A stretch of 64,000 nucleotides of DNA from assembly GCF_008807015.1 (NCBI RefSeq), contig NZ_CP031700.1:1364001-1428000 (forward strand). Reading direction: 5' to 3'. Positions 1 through 7,915 of this stretch are shown piece by piece (position 1 is the stretch's first letter; every line of letters starts with the position of its first letter). The notes under the pieces were generated by a model, which saw nothing but the letters and a program-made list of their open reading frames with translations, searched no databases and was not told the DNA's origin. A program made the translations under genes and the position numbers. The stretch is from Neisseria zalophi. GTDB lineage: Bacteria; Pseudomonadota; Gammaproteobacteria; Burkholderiales; Neisseriaceae.

Positions 1-2
1 TT

Positions 3-1388
3 ACATACTTGCCACCTACTATTCAAACTGCCGTCAAACGCCGCTACGGCTACGACAAAACCGGTAATCTGATTCACCGCAGCGACCAAAGAAGCGGCGT
101 AACAAAGTTCGAATACGACAAACTCGGCCGAATCACCAAAGCCGACAAAGAAACCTTTGCCTTCGACCCCGCCCACAATATCCTTTCAGACGGCCAAAAA
201 GATAAGATTGCCGACAACCGCCTCAAAACCTACAACGGCATCAGCTATTATTACGACGACTTAGGCAACCTGATTCATAGAGAACTGGCCGACGGCGAAG
301 TACAGAACCATTTCTACGATTTGCACGACCAACTGGTGAAAGTGGAAATCTTCAAAAAAGATAGCAGCAAAGAGACTTGGGTTTATAGCTACGACGCGCT
401 AGGCAGAAGAACCGGTAAAGGCCGTCTGAAAAACGGCCAAGAAGTTTCAGACGGTTTGGAAGATAAAACCGACTTCACTTGGGACGGCAGCCACCTGATA
501 CAGGAAACCCGTTCAGACGGCCTGTACACTTATATCTATACCGATAAAGATGCTTACGAACCTTTGGCACAAATCCGCAATTGGACAAACGAAGAGGGGG
601 AAAGCTACCAAGAAACCAATTATTTCCACTGCGACCAAATCGGCATTCCGCGTGAGATGACCGATAAAGACGGGAATTTATTGTGGTTTGGAAAATATAA
701 AGGTTGGGGGAAATTAGAGGAAGAGACCAATATCTCTAATACTCATCAGCCGTTTAGGTTGCAGAATCAGTATTGCGATACCGAAACGGGCTTGCATTAT
801 AACTTCTTTAGGTATTACGAGCCTGAATGCGGTCGGTTTGTGAATCAGGATCCGATTGGGTTAACAGGTGGTGAAAATTTCTATTTATTTGCTTTTAATT
901 CTAGTTACTGGATAGATCCTTTAGGGCTTGTAAAGTGGAGGGGTACATCTAATACAATAGGTTATGGCTTTGTTACTAATACACAATTTAATTTACAATA
1001 TGAATGTGTCAATGGTAAATCGGTCTCTGTAATGGTATTAACATTAGGTGGAACTTTTGGAATTGGGGCAGGAGCATTACAATCACATGTAGAATTTGAT
1101 GATGGGTTATCTTATTTGGATCCGTATGCATTAAAAGGATTATATACAGATGGCTCTGGGGCAATTGCTGTTGGTAAAGGAGTAAGTGCTGGGTCAACTA
1201 CTATAGGGAAAGCAGAGACAAAAGGGATAATTGGTACTACAACTGGCGCCACCGCCACAATTGGTTCTATACTGGGATTTTCAGGAGTAACAGTTGTTAA
1301 ACAGTCTTGGCGTGGTTGTTCAAAATGTAATATTCCAAATATTCCAAGCGGGATGGGCATGAAAGATATATGGGGAATGCCTTATTAA
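3..1388 (+). CDS. Rhs cassette 1: Rhs core with glycine-rich C-terminal tip (5' end cut by window)
   Basis: The frame is open to the left window edge; the first possible start inside the window is a TTG at 9, so the gene probably continues upstream. YD repeats (YGYDKTGNLIH, FEYDKLGRIT) occupy the first third. The RHS-associated core follows, with the signature YYEPECGRFVNQDPIGL and ending near WIDPLGL at about base 930. The remaining ~150 residues are a cassette-specific tip rich in Gly, Ala, Ser and Thr with hydrophobic stretches (GGTFGIGAGAL, TTTGATATIGSILGF) and a terminal CSKC pair. I do not recognise the tip family. Composition and the multi-TM neighbour suggest a membrane-active toxin, which is inference. 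Core DNA is DUS-rich and moderate in GC; the tip is AT-rich, the usual junction of a polymorphic toxin. Confidence 0.85.
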   Translation, partial: TYLPPTIQTAVKRRYGYDKTGNLIHRSDQRSGVTKFEYDKLGRITKADKETFAFDPAHNILSDGQKDKIADNRLKTYNGISYYYDDLGNLIHRELADGEVQNHFYDLHDQLVKVEIFKKDSSKETWVYSYDALGRRTGKGRLKNGQEVSDGLEDKTDFTWDGSHLIQETRSDGLYTYIYTDKDAYEPLAQIRNWTNEEGESYQETNYFHCDQIGIPREMTDKDGNLLWFGKYKGWGKLEEETNISNTHQPFRLQNQYCDTETGLHYNFFRYYEPECGRFVNQDPIGLTGGENFYLFAFNSSYWIDPLGLVKWRGTSNTIGYGFVTNTQFNLQYECVNGKSVSVMVLTLGGTFGIGAGALQSHVEFDDGLSYLDPYALKGLYTDGSGAIAVGKGVSAGSTTIGKAETKGIIGTTTGATATIGSILGFSGVTVVKQSWRGCSKCNIPNIPSGMGMKDIWGMPY

Positions 1389-1415
1389 GTAAGGTTATAT
1401 TAAAAGGGCTTAATC

Positions 1416-1790
1416 ATGCTTCAAATTATAAATCAATATTTTCCTATAATATTAATTACATATTTATTAATAATATCTTACATGTGTATTTATTTAAATA
1501 TAATATCATATAATTTAATTGGTAAAATAAAACAGATCCCTGATTTACATCATATGATGGGGAAACCTAATGTTTTTTACTTTGTATATCAATTTCCATT
1601 TTATCTTGACTATAAATTTCTATTTTTTATCATTAAAAACCCATGTTTTTTAACACTAACTTATTTAACTACAAAAGATAATTTATTAAAAATAAAAATA
1701 TATTCTAAAATTCTTTTATACATGCATAGTATTATTCCAATAAGTCTAGTATTGCTTTGTATCTATAATATAATAAAAATATTATTATGA
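1416..1790 (+). CDS. putative integral-membrane immunity protein of cassette 1
   Basis: A 124-residue, very AT-rich gene 27 bp after the cassette 1 tip. It has a hydrophobic N-terminal helix (about residues 8-35), hydrophobic segments near 50-62 and 65-82, and a C-terminal helix (about 100-123), so three to four membrane spans are likely. The position directly behind a variable Rhs tip is that of a cognate immunity gene. A membrane location would fit a toxin that inserts into or acts at the inner membrane. No known family was recognised; function is inferred from position only. Confidence 0.6.
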   Translation: MLQIINQYFPIILITYLLIISYMCIYLNIISYNLIGKIKQIPDLHHMMGKPNVFYFVYQFPFYLDYKFLFFIIKNPCFLTLTYLTTKDNLLKIKIYSKILLYMHSIIPISLVLLCIYNIIKILL

Positions 1791-1852
1791 TAAATAAAAA
1801 TGATGATAAACTTAATAAAATTCAATATAAATATGTTTTATACTACTATAAC

Positions 1853-2046
1853 AAATAATTTTTAATTTTTTAATGATAAAGTAATCAAATATATGAAAAA
1901 CATTTTAATATTTTTTTATTATTATCAGGTTGCGATAATTTTGTAAGTAAAAAAGCACTTTCCTCTGATTGTTTAAATAATGCTGCAGTTAGCCAATTAA
2001 TGGAATGTGCAGAAAATGGAAATCTTGAGAGTCAGTACGAGTTAGC
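1853..2046 (+). pseudogene. 5' relic of a Sel1-type lipoprotein gene (copy of 19685-20788)
   Basis: This stretch is nearly identical to 19640-19840: the AT-rich leader, ATG, signal peptide and first ~50 codons of the intact Sel1 lipoprotein gene. A one-base deletion in the T/A-rich signal-peptide codons breaks the frame here. The copy stops abruptly after the codons for QYEL and is joined directly to a junction hairpin repeat. It is therefore a truncated, dead duplicate created when a cassette boundary was moved into the gene. Confidence 0.8.
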
Positions 2047-2147
2047 AAGCCGTAGCCTGCATAAAAATATCTATTCAAAGTGTAGGGTGTTGTGCCCTTT
2101 GGGCACGCACGCTTTTTTTGGCATTCATCAGGCCGTCTGAAAAAACA
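2045..2147 (+). repeat. cassette-junction repeat A with intrinsic-terminator-like hairpin
   Basis: About 103 bp of a repeat found in front of most Rhs fragments. It reads GCAAGCCGTAGCCTGCATAA, an AT-rich link with CTATTCAAAG, a hairpin with arms GTGCCC and GGGCAC around TTT, a run of seven T, and an AG-DUS (AGGCCGTCTGAA). Similar copies lie at 4065, 12755, 14550, 15313, 16381, 18726, 31739 and 34596. The hairpin plus T run looks like a Rho-independent terminator for the preceding unit. The DUS at its right end begins the Rhs homology. Confidence 0.8.
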
Positions 2148-3450
2148 CATCGCCGAATTAAATGCCGTTACCCAGCCCAAAGGCAAAAACAAAACCGCTG
2201 CGGGTCATACCGCCGTCAAACGCAGCTACGGCTACGACAAAACCGGCAACCTCATTCACAGCAGCGACCAAAGAAGCGGCGTAACACAATTCGAATACGA
2301 CCAACTCGGCCGAATCACCAAAGCGGATAAAGAAACCTTCGCCTTCGACCCCGCCCACAATATCCTTTCAGATGACTTCAAAGATAAGATTGTCGACAAC
2401 CGCCTCAAAACCTACAACGGCATCAGCTATTACTATGACGACTTAGGCCATCTGATTTACCGCGAACTGGCCGACGGCGAAGTGCAGAACTATTTCTATG
2501 ATTTACACGACCACCAACTGGTGAAAGTGGAAATCTTTAAGTCCGAACAGGAAAAAGAGACTTGGGTTTATAGCTACGATGCGTTAGGCAGAAGAACCGG
2601 CAAAGGCCGTCTGAAAAACGGCCAAGAAGTTTCAGACGGCTTAGAAGATAAAACCGATTTTACTTGGGACGGCAGCCACCTCATACAGGAAACCCGTTCA
2701 GACGGCTTGTATATCTATATTTATACTTACAAAGATGCTTACGAACCTTTGGCACAAATCCGTAATTGGACGAATGAAGAAGGGGAGAGCTACCAAGAAA
2801 CCAATTATTTCTACTGCGACCAAATCGGCATTCCGCGTGAGATGACGGATTCGGAAGGCAAACTGCTTTGGTTTGGAAAATATAAAGGTTGGGGGAAATT
2901 AGAGGAAGAGACCAATATTGCTAATGCCCATCAGCCGTTTAGGTTGCAGAATCAGTATTGCGATACTGAAACGGGGTTACATTACAACTTCTTTAGGTAT
3001 TATGAGCCTGATTGCGGGCGGTTTGTGAATCAGGATCCGATTGGGTTGGATGGTGGGGAGAATTTTTATTGGGTTGCTCCAAATGCACATGTATGGATAG
3101 ACCCTTTAGGCTTAGCTCGTGGTAAAGGGGAACGGGGTGCTACTGGTGGTGCTGGAGGAAAAAATTCTGCTAATCCATATAAGCATTGTAGAGAATATAA
3201 CCCACCATAACGTGGTTTTGTAGAGTGTAAAGATCATCAAAGTGGTAAAAAGAAAAGAGTGGCTCGCCCTGCAGAAATGCCATATCCAGGAGATCAGCTA
3301 GAATTCTCGAAATGTGATAGTTGTTCAACGGCAGCGAAAGCTATTGCGGGAGTTGGAATAGGATATTTAATATATCGTGGTTTAAGAATGATTCCATCTT
3401 TACTTCCACCTCTATGGTGGACAATCCCTGCGAATGCTGTTACTCCTTAA
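2092..3450 (+). pseudogene. Rhs cassette 2: Rhs core fragment with hydrophobic tip, interrupted by one in-frame stop
   Basis: The open frame starts at a GTG inside the hairpin repeat, so it is not a natural start; Rhs homology begins at GRLKK near 2130. YD repeats and the RHS core run to WIDPLGL at about 3115. The tip begins RGKGERGATGGAGG, then CREYNPP, and meets a TAA at 3208-3210. The same frame then continues open to 3450, encoding RGFVECKDHQSGKKKRV, a Cys pair (KCDSC) and a hydrophobic C-terminal segment rich in Gly, Leu and Trp. One base change would restore a complete tip, so this is a recently disabled toxin. A later relic at 27951-28165 ends in a similar hydrophobic tail. Confidence 0.75.
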
Positions 3451-3472
3451 TTTTTGATAAGGATATTAAATT

Positions 3473-3967
3473 ATGGTTAATGAATCAGAATATACAGATG
3501 AGTTTCTTCAAGCAAATGATGCCCTTGAAAAAGAAGATTATAAAAAGGCGTTTTATTTTTTAAAAAAAGGGGCGTTAAAGCATGATGTTAATTGTTATAA
3601 TAATTTAGGAATGTTATATGATCTGGGATATGGGGTTAAAAGAAATTTTAATTCTGCATTATATTGGTATAAAAAAAGTTGGCGGTACGAAGGGAAAACA
3701 GGTGGTGTCTCCTCTAATATTGCTTCACTCTACGCAAGTGAGGGAAATGTAAAACGTGCAAAATTTTGGTGGAATAAAGCAATATTAGAGCTTGGTGACG
3801 GAGATGCTGCACTAGACTATGCAAAATTCTTAATCAAAAATAATAATAGTAAAAATAATAATAAAATAATTGAATTACTTAATTTTGTTATAAATAGTAG
3901 TTATGTAACTGAACTATCTAAAGAGGAAGCTAATGATTTGTTGGAGGATTTAAATAGCAAACCGTAG
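3473..3967 (+). CDS. Sel1-repeat protein, candidate immunity protein of cassette 2
   Basis: A 164-residue cytosolic protein starting 22 bp after the disabled tip, preceded by AAGGATATTAA as ribosome site. Residues ~10-125 contain degenerate Sel1/TPR-like helical repeats, for example NNLGMLYDLGYGVKRN with ALYWYKKS, followed by IASLYASEGNVKRAKFWW. No signal peptide is visible, unlike the Sel1 lipoproteins at 14807 and 19685. Sel1 proteins are recurrent partners of Rhs-type toxins in this array, so an immunity role is likely but not shown. Confidence 0.65.
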   Translation: MVNESEYTDEFLQANDALEKEDYKKAFYFLKKGALKHDVNCYNNLGMLYDLGYGVKRNFNSALYWYKKSWRYEGKTGGVSSNIASLYASEGNVKRAKFWWNKAILELGDGDAALDYAKFLIKNNNSKNNNKIIELLNFVINSSYVTELSKEEANDLLEDLNSKP

Positions 3968-4140
3968 TCTGTATAGAATATTCATTCAAAGCGTAGTGTG
4001 GCGTGTTCAAATTGCACGAACATATTATTTAACTTTACAAAAAAGTGTGTCAATTCCCAGAGTTGTAGGTTAGCCTATATAAAAATATTTATTCAAAGTG
4101 TAGAGTGTTGTGCCCTTTGGGCACGCACCTTTTCTTGAAA
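3961..4140 (+). repeat. two tandem degenerate cassette-junction repeats (B)
   Basis: Two diverged copies of the junction element lie back to back. The first (about 3961-4015) has ACCGTAGTCTGTATAGAA and a hairpin whose arms are GTGTTC and GAACAT. The second (about 4065-4140) has the GTGCCC/GGGCAC hairpin followed by CCTTTTCTTG. The second is fused straight to Rhs codons FEYDRLGR without the DUS-containing link seen in copy A, so the Rhs fragment is truncated at a different point. Confidence 0.65.
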
Positions 4141-4574
4141 AGAAGTAGCATAACAAAATTCGAATACGACCGACTCGGCAGAATCACCCAAGCCGACAAA
4201 GAAACCTTTGCCTTCGACCCCGCCCACAATATCCTTTCAGACGGCCTCAAAGATAAAATTGCCGACAACCGCCTCAAAACCTACAACGGCATCAGCTATT
4301 ATTATGACGACTTAGGCAATCTGATTCACCGCGAACTGGCCGACGGCGAAGTGCAGAACTATTTCTACGATTTGCACGACCAACTGGTGAAAGTGGAAAT
4401 CTTTAAACCCGAACAGGAAAAAGAGACTTGGGTTTATACTTATGACGCACTAGGCAGAAGAATCGGCAAAGGCCGTCTGAAAAACGGCCAAGAAATTTCA
4501 GACGGCTTAGAAGATAAAACCGACTTCACTTGGGACGGCAGCCACCTCATACAGGAAACCCGTTCAGACGGCCT
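4141..4574 (+). pseudogene. Rhs cassette 3, left part (core cut by IS5 copy A)
   Basis: Rhs core codons from FEYDRLGRIT to HLIQETRSDGL, in frame with a spurious upstream start in the hairpin repeat. The frame is broken at the codons for SDGL by the insertion at 4575. Removing the 1199-bp element and one copy of the 5-bp duplication rejoins it to 5774 in the Rhs frame, so this was one continuous core fragment before insertion. Confidence 0.75.
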
Positions 4575-5773
4575 GAGACCTTTGCAAAAACCCTAAAAAT
4601 CCCTTAAATTCTTCACCAAAGATATTTAAGGGATTTCTCATGAGTACGTTCTTTCAGCAAACCGCCCAAGCCATGATTGCCAAACACATTGACCGCTTTC
4701 CTTTATTAAAGCTCGAACAGGTAATTGATTGGCAGCCGGTAGAGCAGTATCTGAATCGTCAGAAAACCCGTTATATCAGAGATCACCGCGGCCGTCCCGC
4801 CTATCCCTTATTGGCTATGTTTAAAGCCGTTTTACTCGGCCAATGGCATAGCCTTTCCGACCCCGAACTCGAACACAGTCTCATTACCCGTATTGATTTC
4901 AACCTGTTTTGTCATTTTGACGAGATGAATATTCCCGATCACAGTACCCTTTGCCGTTACCGCAACTGGTTAGCACAAGATAATACCTTGGCCGAACTGT
5001 TGGATTTGATTAACCGCCAACTGACTGAGAAAGGCTTAAAGGTAGAGAAGGCACAGGCTGCCGTTATTGATGCGACGATTATTCAGACGGCCGGCAGTAA
5101 ACAACGTCAGTCCATAGAGGTTGATAGCGAAGGAGAGATAACCGGTCAAACCACACCGAGCAAAGATAAAGATGCCCGTTGGGTGAAGAAGAACGGTCAT
5201 CATCAATTAGGCTATAAGCAGCACACCCGTACCGATGCGGAAGGTTACATTGAGAAGCTGCATATTACAGCGGGCAATGCCCATGAGTGCAAACATCTGT
5301 TGCCTTTATTGGCAGGCATTGCCAAAGAGACAACGGTCTATGCGGATAAAGGTTATGACAGTGCGGAAAACAGAAAGTATCTGGAAGAATATAAACTGAA
5401 AGACGGCATTATGAGTAAATCCCATCGCAACCGTCCGCTGACGGAAGCGCAAACCCGCCGCAACAAATATTTATCGAAAACCCGTTATGTAGTGGAACAG
5501 AGTTTCGGTACGCTGCACCGTAAATTCCGCTATGCCCGGGCAGCCTACTTCGGGCTGGAGAAAGTAGCGGCGCAAAGTCATCTGAAAGCGATATGTTTGA
5601 ACCTGTTGAAGGCGGCCAACAGGCTACGTGCGCCTATTGCTGCCTAAAAGGCAGCCGGATGCCTATTAATTAGGCATCTGAGGAGTAATAAAGGGGATAT
5701 TGCGGTCAAAAACAGCCGAAATCCTGTGTTTGGAGTTCGGCTGTCGGGTGAAGGACTATTTCGCAAAGGTCTC
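4575..5773 (+). mobile_element. IS5-family insertion sequence, copy A (1199 bp, intact)
   Basis: Terminal inverted repeats are GAGACCTTTGCAAAA on the left and, as reverse complement, GAGACCTTTGCGAAA on the right. The element is flanked by direct repeats GGCCT at 4570-4574 and 5774-5778, a plausible target duplication inside the Rhs codons SDGLYTY. It carries one transposase gene. Behind it lie two palindromes (GATGCCTA/TAGGCATC and CAGCCGAA/TTCGGCTG) before the right end. The transposase type resembles the IS1106-like IS5 elements of Neisseria; the exact IS name was not determined. Confidence 0.9.
4640..5647 (+). CDS. IS5-family transposase, copy A
   Basis: A 335-residue DDE transposase. The N-terminal third (RDHRGRPAYPLLAMFKAVLL, then HFDEMNIPDHSTLCRYRNWL) is the DUF772-type domain of IS5 transposases. 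Catalytic-domain motifs are VIDATIIQT (first Asp), VYADKGYDS (second Asp) and YVVEQSFGTLHRKF (Glu). An AAGGGATTTCTC ribosome site precedes the ATG. The length is normal and the frame intact, so the element is probably active. Copy B at 7979 differs at only a handful of residues. Confidence 0.92.
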   Translation: MSTFFQQTAQAMIAKHIDRFPLLKLEQVIDWQPVEQYLNRQKTRYIRDHRGRPAYPLLAMFKAVLLGQWHSLSDPELEHSLITRIDFNLFCHFDEMNIPDHSTLCRYRNWLAQDNTLAELLDLINRQLTEKGLKVEKAQAAVIDATIIQTAGSKQRQSIEVDSEGEITGQTTPSKDKDARWVKKNGHHQLGYKQHTRTDAEGYIEKLHITAGNAHECKHLLPLLAGIAKETTVYADKGYDSAENRKYLEEYKLKDGIMSKSHRNRPLTEAQTRRNKYLSKTRYVVEQSFGTLHRKFRYARAAYFGLEKVAAQSHLKAICLNLLKAANRLRAPIAA

Positions 5774-6644
5774 GGCCTGTACACCTATATCTATACCGAC
5801 AAAGATGCTTACGAACCTTTGGCACAAATCCGCAATTGGACAAACGAAGAAGGGGAAAGCTACCAAGAAACCAATTACTTCCACTGCGGCCAAATCGGCA
5901 TTCCGCGAGAGATGACGGATTCGGAAGGCAAACTGCTTTGGTTTGGTGATTATTACGGTTGGGGTAAGCTGAAGAGTGAAAGCAATATTGCCAATGTCCA
6001 TCAGCCGTTTAGGTTGCAGAACCAGTATTGCGACCAAGAAACAGGGTTGCATTATAACTTTTTTAGGTATTACGAGCCTGAATGTGGGCGGTTTGTGAAT
6101 CAGGATCCGATTGGGTTAGTAGGGGGAGATAACTTATATCAATTTGCGCCTAATGCCCAAAGTTGGATTGATATTTTAGGCTTAGAAAAAATAATAACAG
6201 AAGGTATTATTTATCGAATGGGAAGCGACAGTAATAGTAATTTCACACCTCGCCCAGGAAAAGATACTACTACAGGTCTATCAGCTTCTTTAGATAAACC
6301 TAATTCAAAGTGTCAAGCTATTGATACGAGGAAGTGGACTTGAAGCAGTAAATGATCATGGGAGACATGTTTCTATTCGCCCTGTAAACGATGCAAATAA
6401 ATCTAAGCTAGTTGAATGGGCAAATACTCGTTCAAATGCCGTATCATCACCATCAACACTTACTCAAAAATTACAACAAGCAATCATAAACAACAATACA
6501 TCCAATACATCGAGTACTAGAACATATCGGGCTTTACCTAATGGTACTCAAGCTGGAGGGAGATTTCCTGGTGGGCGAGGTGGATTAGGAACAACAAGAG
6601 ACCCTATAAAAAGGGGATTTACAATAAATGACTTATTGAAATAA
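5774..6644 (+). pseudogene. Rhs cassette 3, right part: core plus frameshifted tip
   Basis: Rhs core resumes after IS copy A at GLYTYIYTDKDAYEPLAQ and runs to WIDILGL near 6180. The tip starts EKIITEGIIYRMGSDSN with TPRPGKDTTTGLSA, and its frame ends at a TGA at 6341-6343. A second frame from about 6321 (GSGLEAVNDHGRHVSIRP to TINDLLK, ending 6644) carries the rest, so a frameshift lies at about 6300-6335. The tip family was not identified. No homopolymer sits at the break, so phase variation by slippage is not suggested. The toxin is inactive as read. Confidence 0.65.
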
Positions 6645-6658
6645 ATAGGATATTAATT

Positions 6659-7072
6659 ATGAAAACTTTAAACAAAGAAATTTGGAACTTAATGAATTCA
6701 TATTCATTAAGATTGAAAAAAAATTTTGAAATTTATAGTGTATTGCCTTTCAGAGAGGAAGAAAAGTCATATATAAATAACATTGAGTATTGTAACCAAG
6801 GCATATCCATTATACTCAAGGAAGAGCTTTTGAATGAAAAAGATATTGATTTATTTGATATTACTCTTGAATATAAAAAACATGAAAAAAATAAAATTTA
6901 TATTCACGAAATTGGCATTTTATCATCTGATGGTGTTGTATATTTAGAATTTTCAGAACTGATTGTTTTAGAAAAAGAATTCCTTCGTTTTATAAGTTTA
7001 TTCTTAGATGAAGCTATTCGGCTATATGAAAAAAATGTATATTTATATTTGAAATCTTCTTTAATTAATTGA
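6659..7072 (+). CDS. candidate immunity protein of cassette 3
   Basis: A 137-residue, AT-rich, acidic and soluble protein, preceded by a TAGGAT ribosome site and starting 14 bp after the frameshifted tip. No signal peptide or membrane span is seen, so it should act in the cytoplasm. Family not recognised. Position behind the tip and low GC match the other immunity genes. It stays open although the toxin in front is broken. Confidence 0.55.
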   Translation: MKTLNKEIWNLMNSYSLRLKKNFEIYSVLPFREEEKSYINNIEYCNQGISIILKEELLNEKDIDLFDITLEYKKHEKNKIYIHEIGILSSDGVVYLEFSELIVLEKEFLRFISLFLDEAIRLYEKNVYLYLKSSLIN

Positions 7073-7150
7073 AACAGAAAATTTATATGTAGAATGCATT
7101 AACAACAGTACGTTCACAGTTTTCTACCCTTTTAAGGCCGTTCGAACCTT

Positions 7151-7203
7151 TGAACTGCACCCCAAAAGTTGGACACTCCTCCAGCCCATTAAGGTGCAGT
7201 TCA
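7151..7203. mobile_element. internally deleted IS3-like relic (53 bp)
   Basis: The segment begins TGAACTGCACCCCAAAAGTT and ends with the inverse GGTGCAGTTCA, so both ends of an IS survive with almost nothing between. The end sequence resembles IS3-family elements common in Neisseria. The next Rhs fragment begins right at the end of this relic, so the element or its excision probably set the left border of cassette 4. Confidence 0.55.
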
Positions 7204-7915
7204 AAATAATGATGAAGTTTCAGAAGGCTTAGAAGATAAAACCGCCTTTACTTGGGACGGCAGCCATTTAATACAGGAAACCCGTTCAGACGGCCTGTAC
7301 ACCTATATCTACACCGATAAAGATGCTTACGAACCTTTGGCACAAATCCGCAATTGGCCAAACGAAGAAGGGGAAAGCTACCAAGAAACCAACTACTTCC
7401 ACTGCGACCAAATCGGCATTCCGCGTGAGATGACCGATAAAGACGGGAATTTATTGTGGTTTGGTGATTACTATGGTTGGGGTAAGCTGAAAAACGAAAC
7501 CAATATTACCAATGCCCATCAGCCGTTTAGGTTGCAAAACCAATATTGCGACCAAGAAACGGGGCTGCATTATAACTTTTTCAGGTATTATGAGCCTGAA
7601 TGTGGTCGGTTTGTGAATCAGGATCCGATTAAACTGGAAGGGGGCAATAATTTTTATAGCTTTTCAGAGAACACACAAAACTTTATAGATGTATTAGGGC
7701 TAATAGATTTTAAATTTCATGGAAACTGGTGTGGGCCAGGATGGACTGGAGGGCGTTGGGAGTCATATGTTAAAGAAAAAGATACTAATGGATATTATAA
7801 AAAACCTAGAAATAGATTAGATGCTGCCTGTAAACAACATGATATATGTTATGCACAATGCCGTGAAACTTTTACATGTTCTGGTTTAAACAAAGAAGCA
7901 TGCCAAATAGATTGA
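7204..7915 (+). pseudogene. Rhs cassette 4: core fragment with phospholipase A2-like tip, truncated by IS5 copy B
   Basis: Rhs codons start at NDEVSEGLEDKT without a start codon (the first possible start is a TTG at 7337) and continue through the core to FIDVLGL near 7700. The tip has the two hallmarks of secretory-type phospholipase A2: a Cys/Gly calcium-loop-like segment NWCGPGWTGG near 7725 and a catalytic segment LDAACKQHDICYAQC near 7820 with the His-Asp pair and paired Cys. More Cys follow (TFTCSGLNKEAC). The frame ends at a TGA at 7913-7915 that overlaps the first bases of IS copy B, so the natural C-terminus and the immunity gene are missing. Confidence 0.7.

Noticed and set aside
2092..2130. 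GTG start codons within the junction hairpins as true starts of Rhs genes
   Set aside because: The same bases form the conserved hairpin, no ribosome site precedes them, and the encoded residues (PFGHARF) differ between copies that enter Rhs at other points.
6300..6340. Phase variation at the cassette 3 frameshift
   Set aside because: No homopolymer or short tandem repeat lies at the break.
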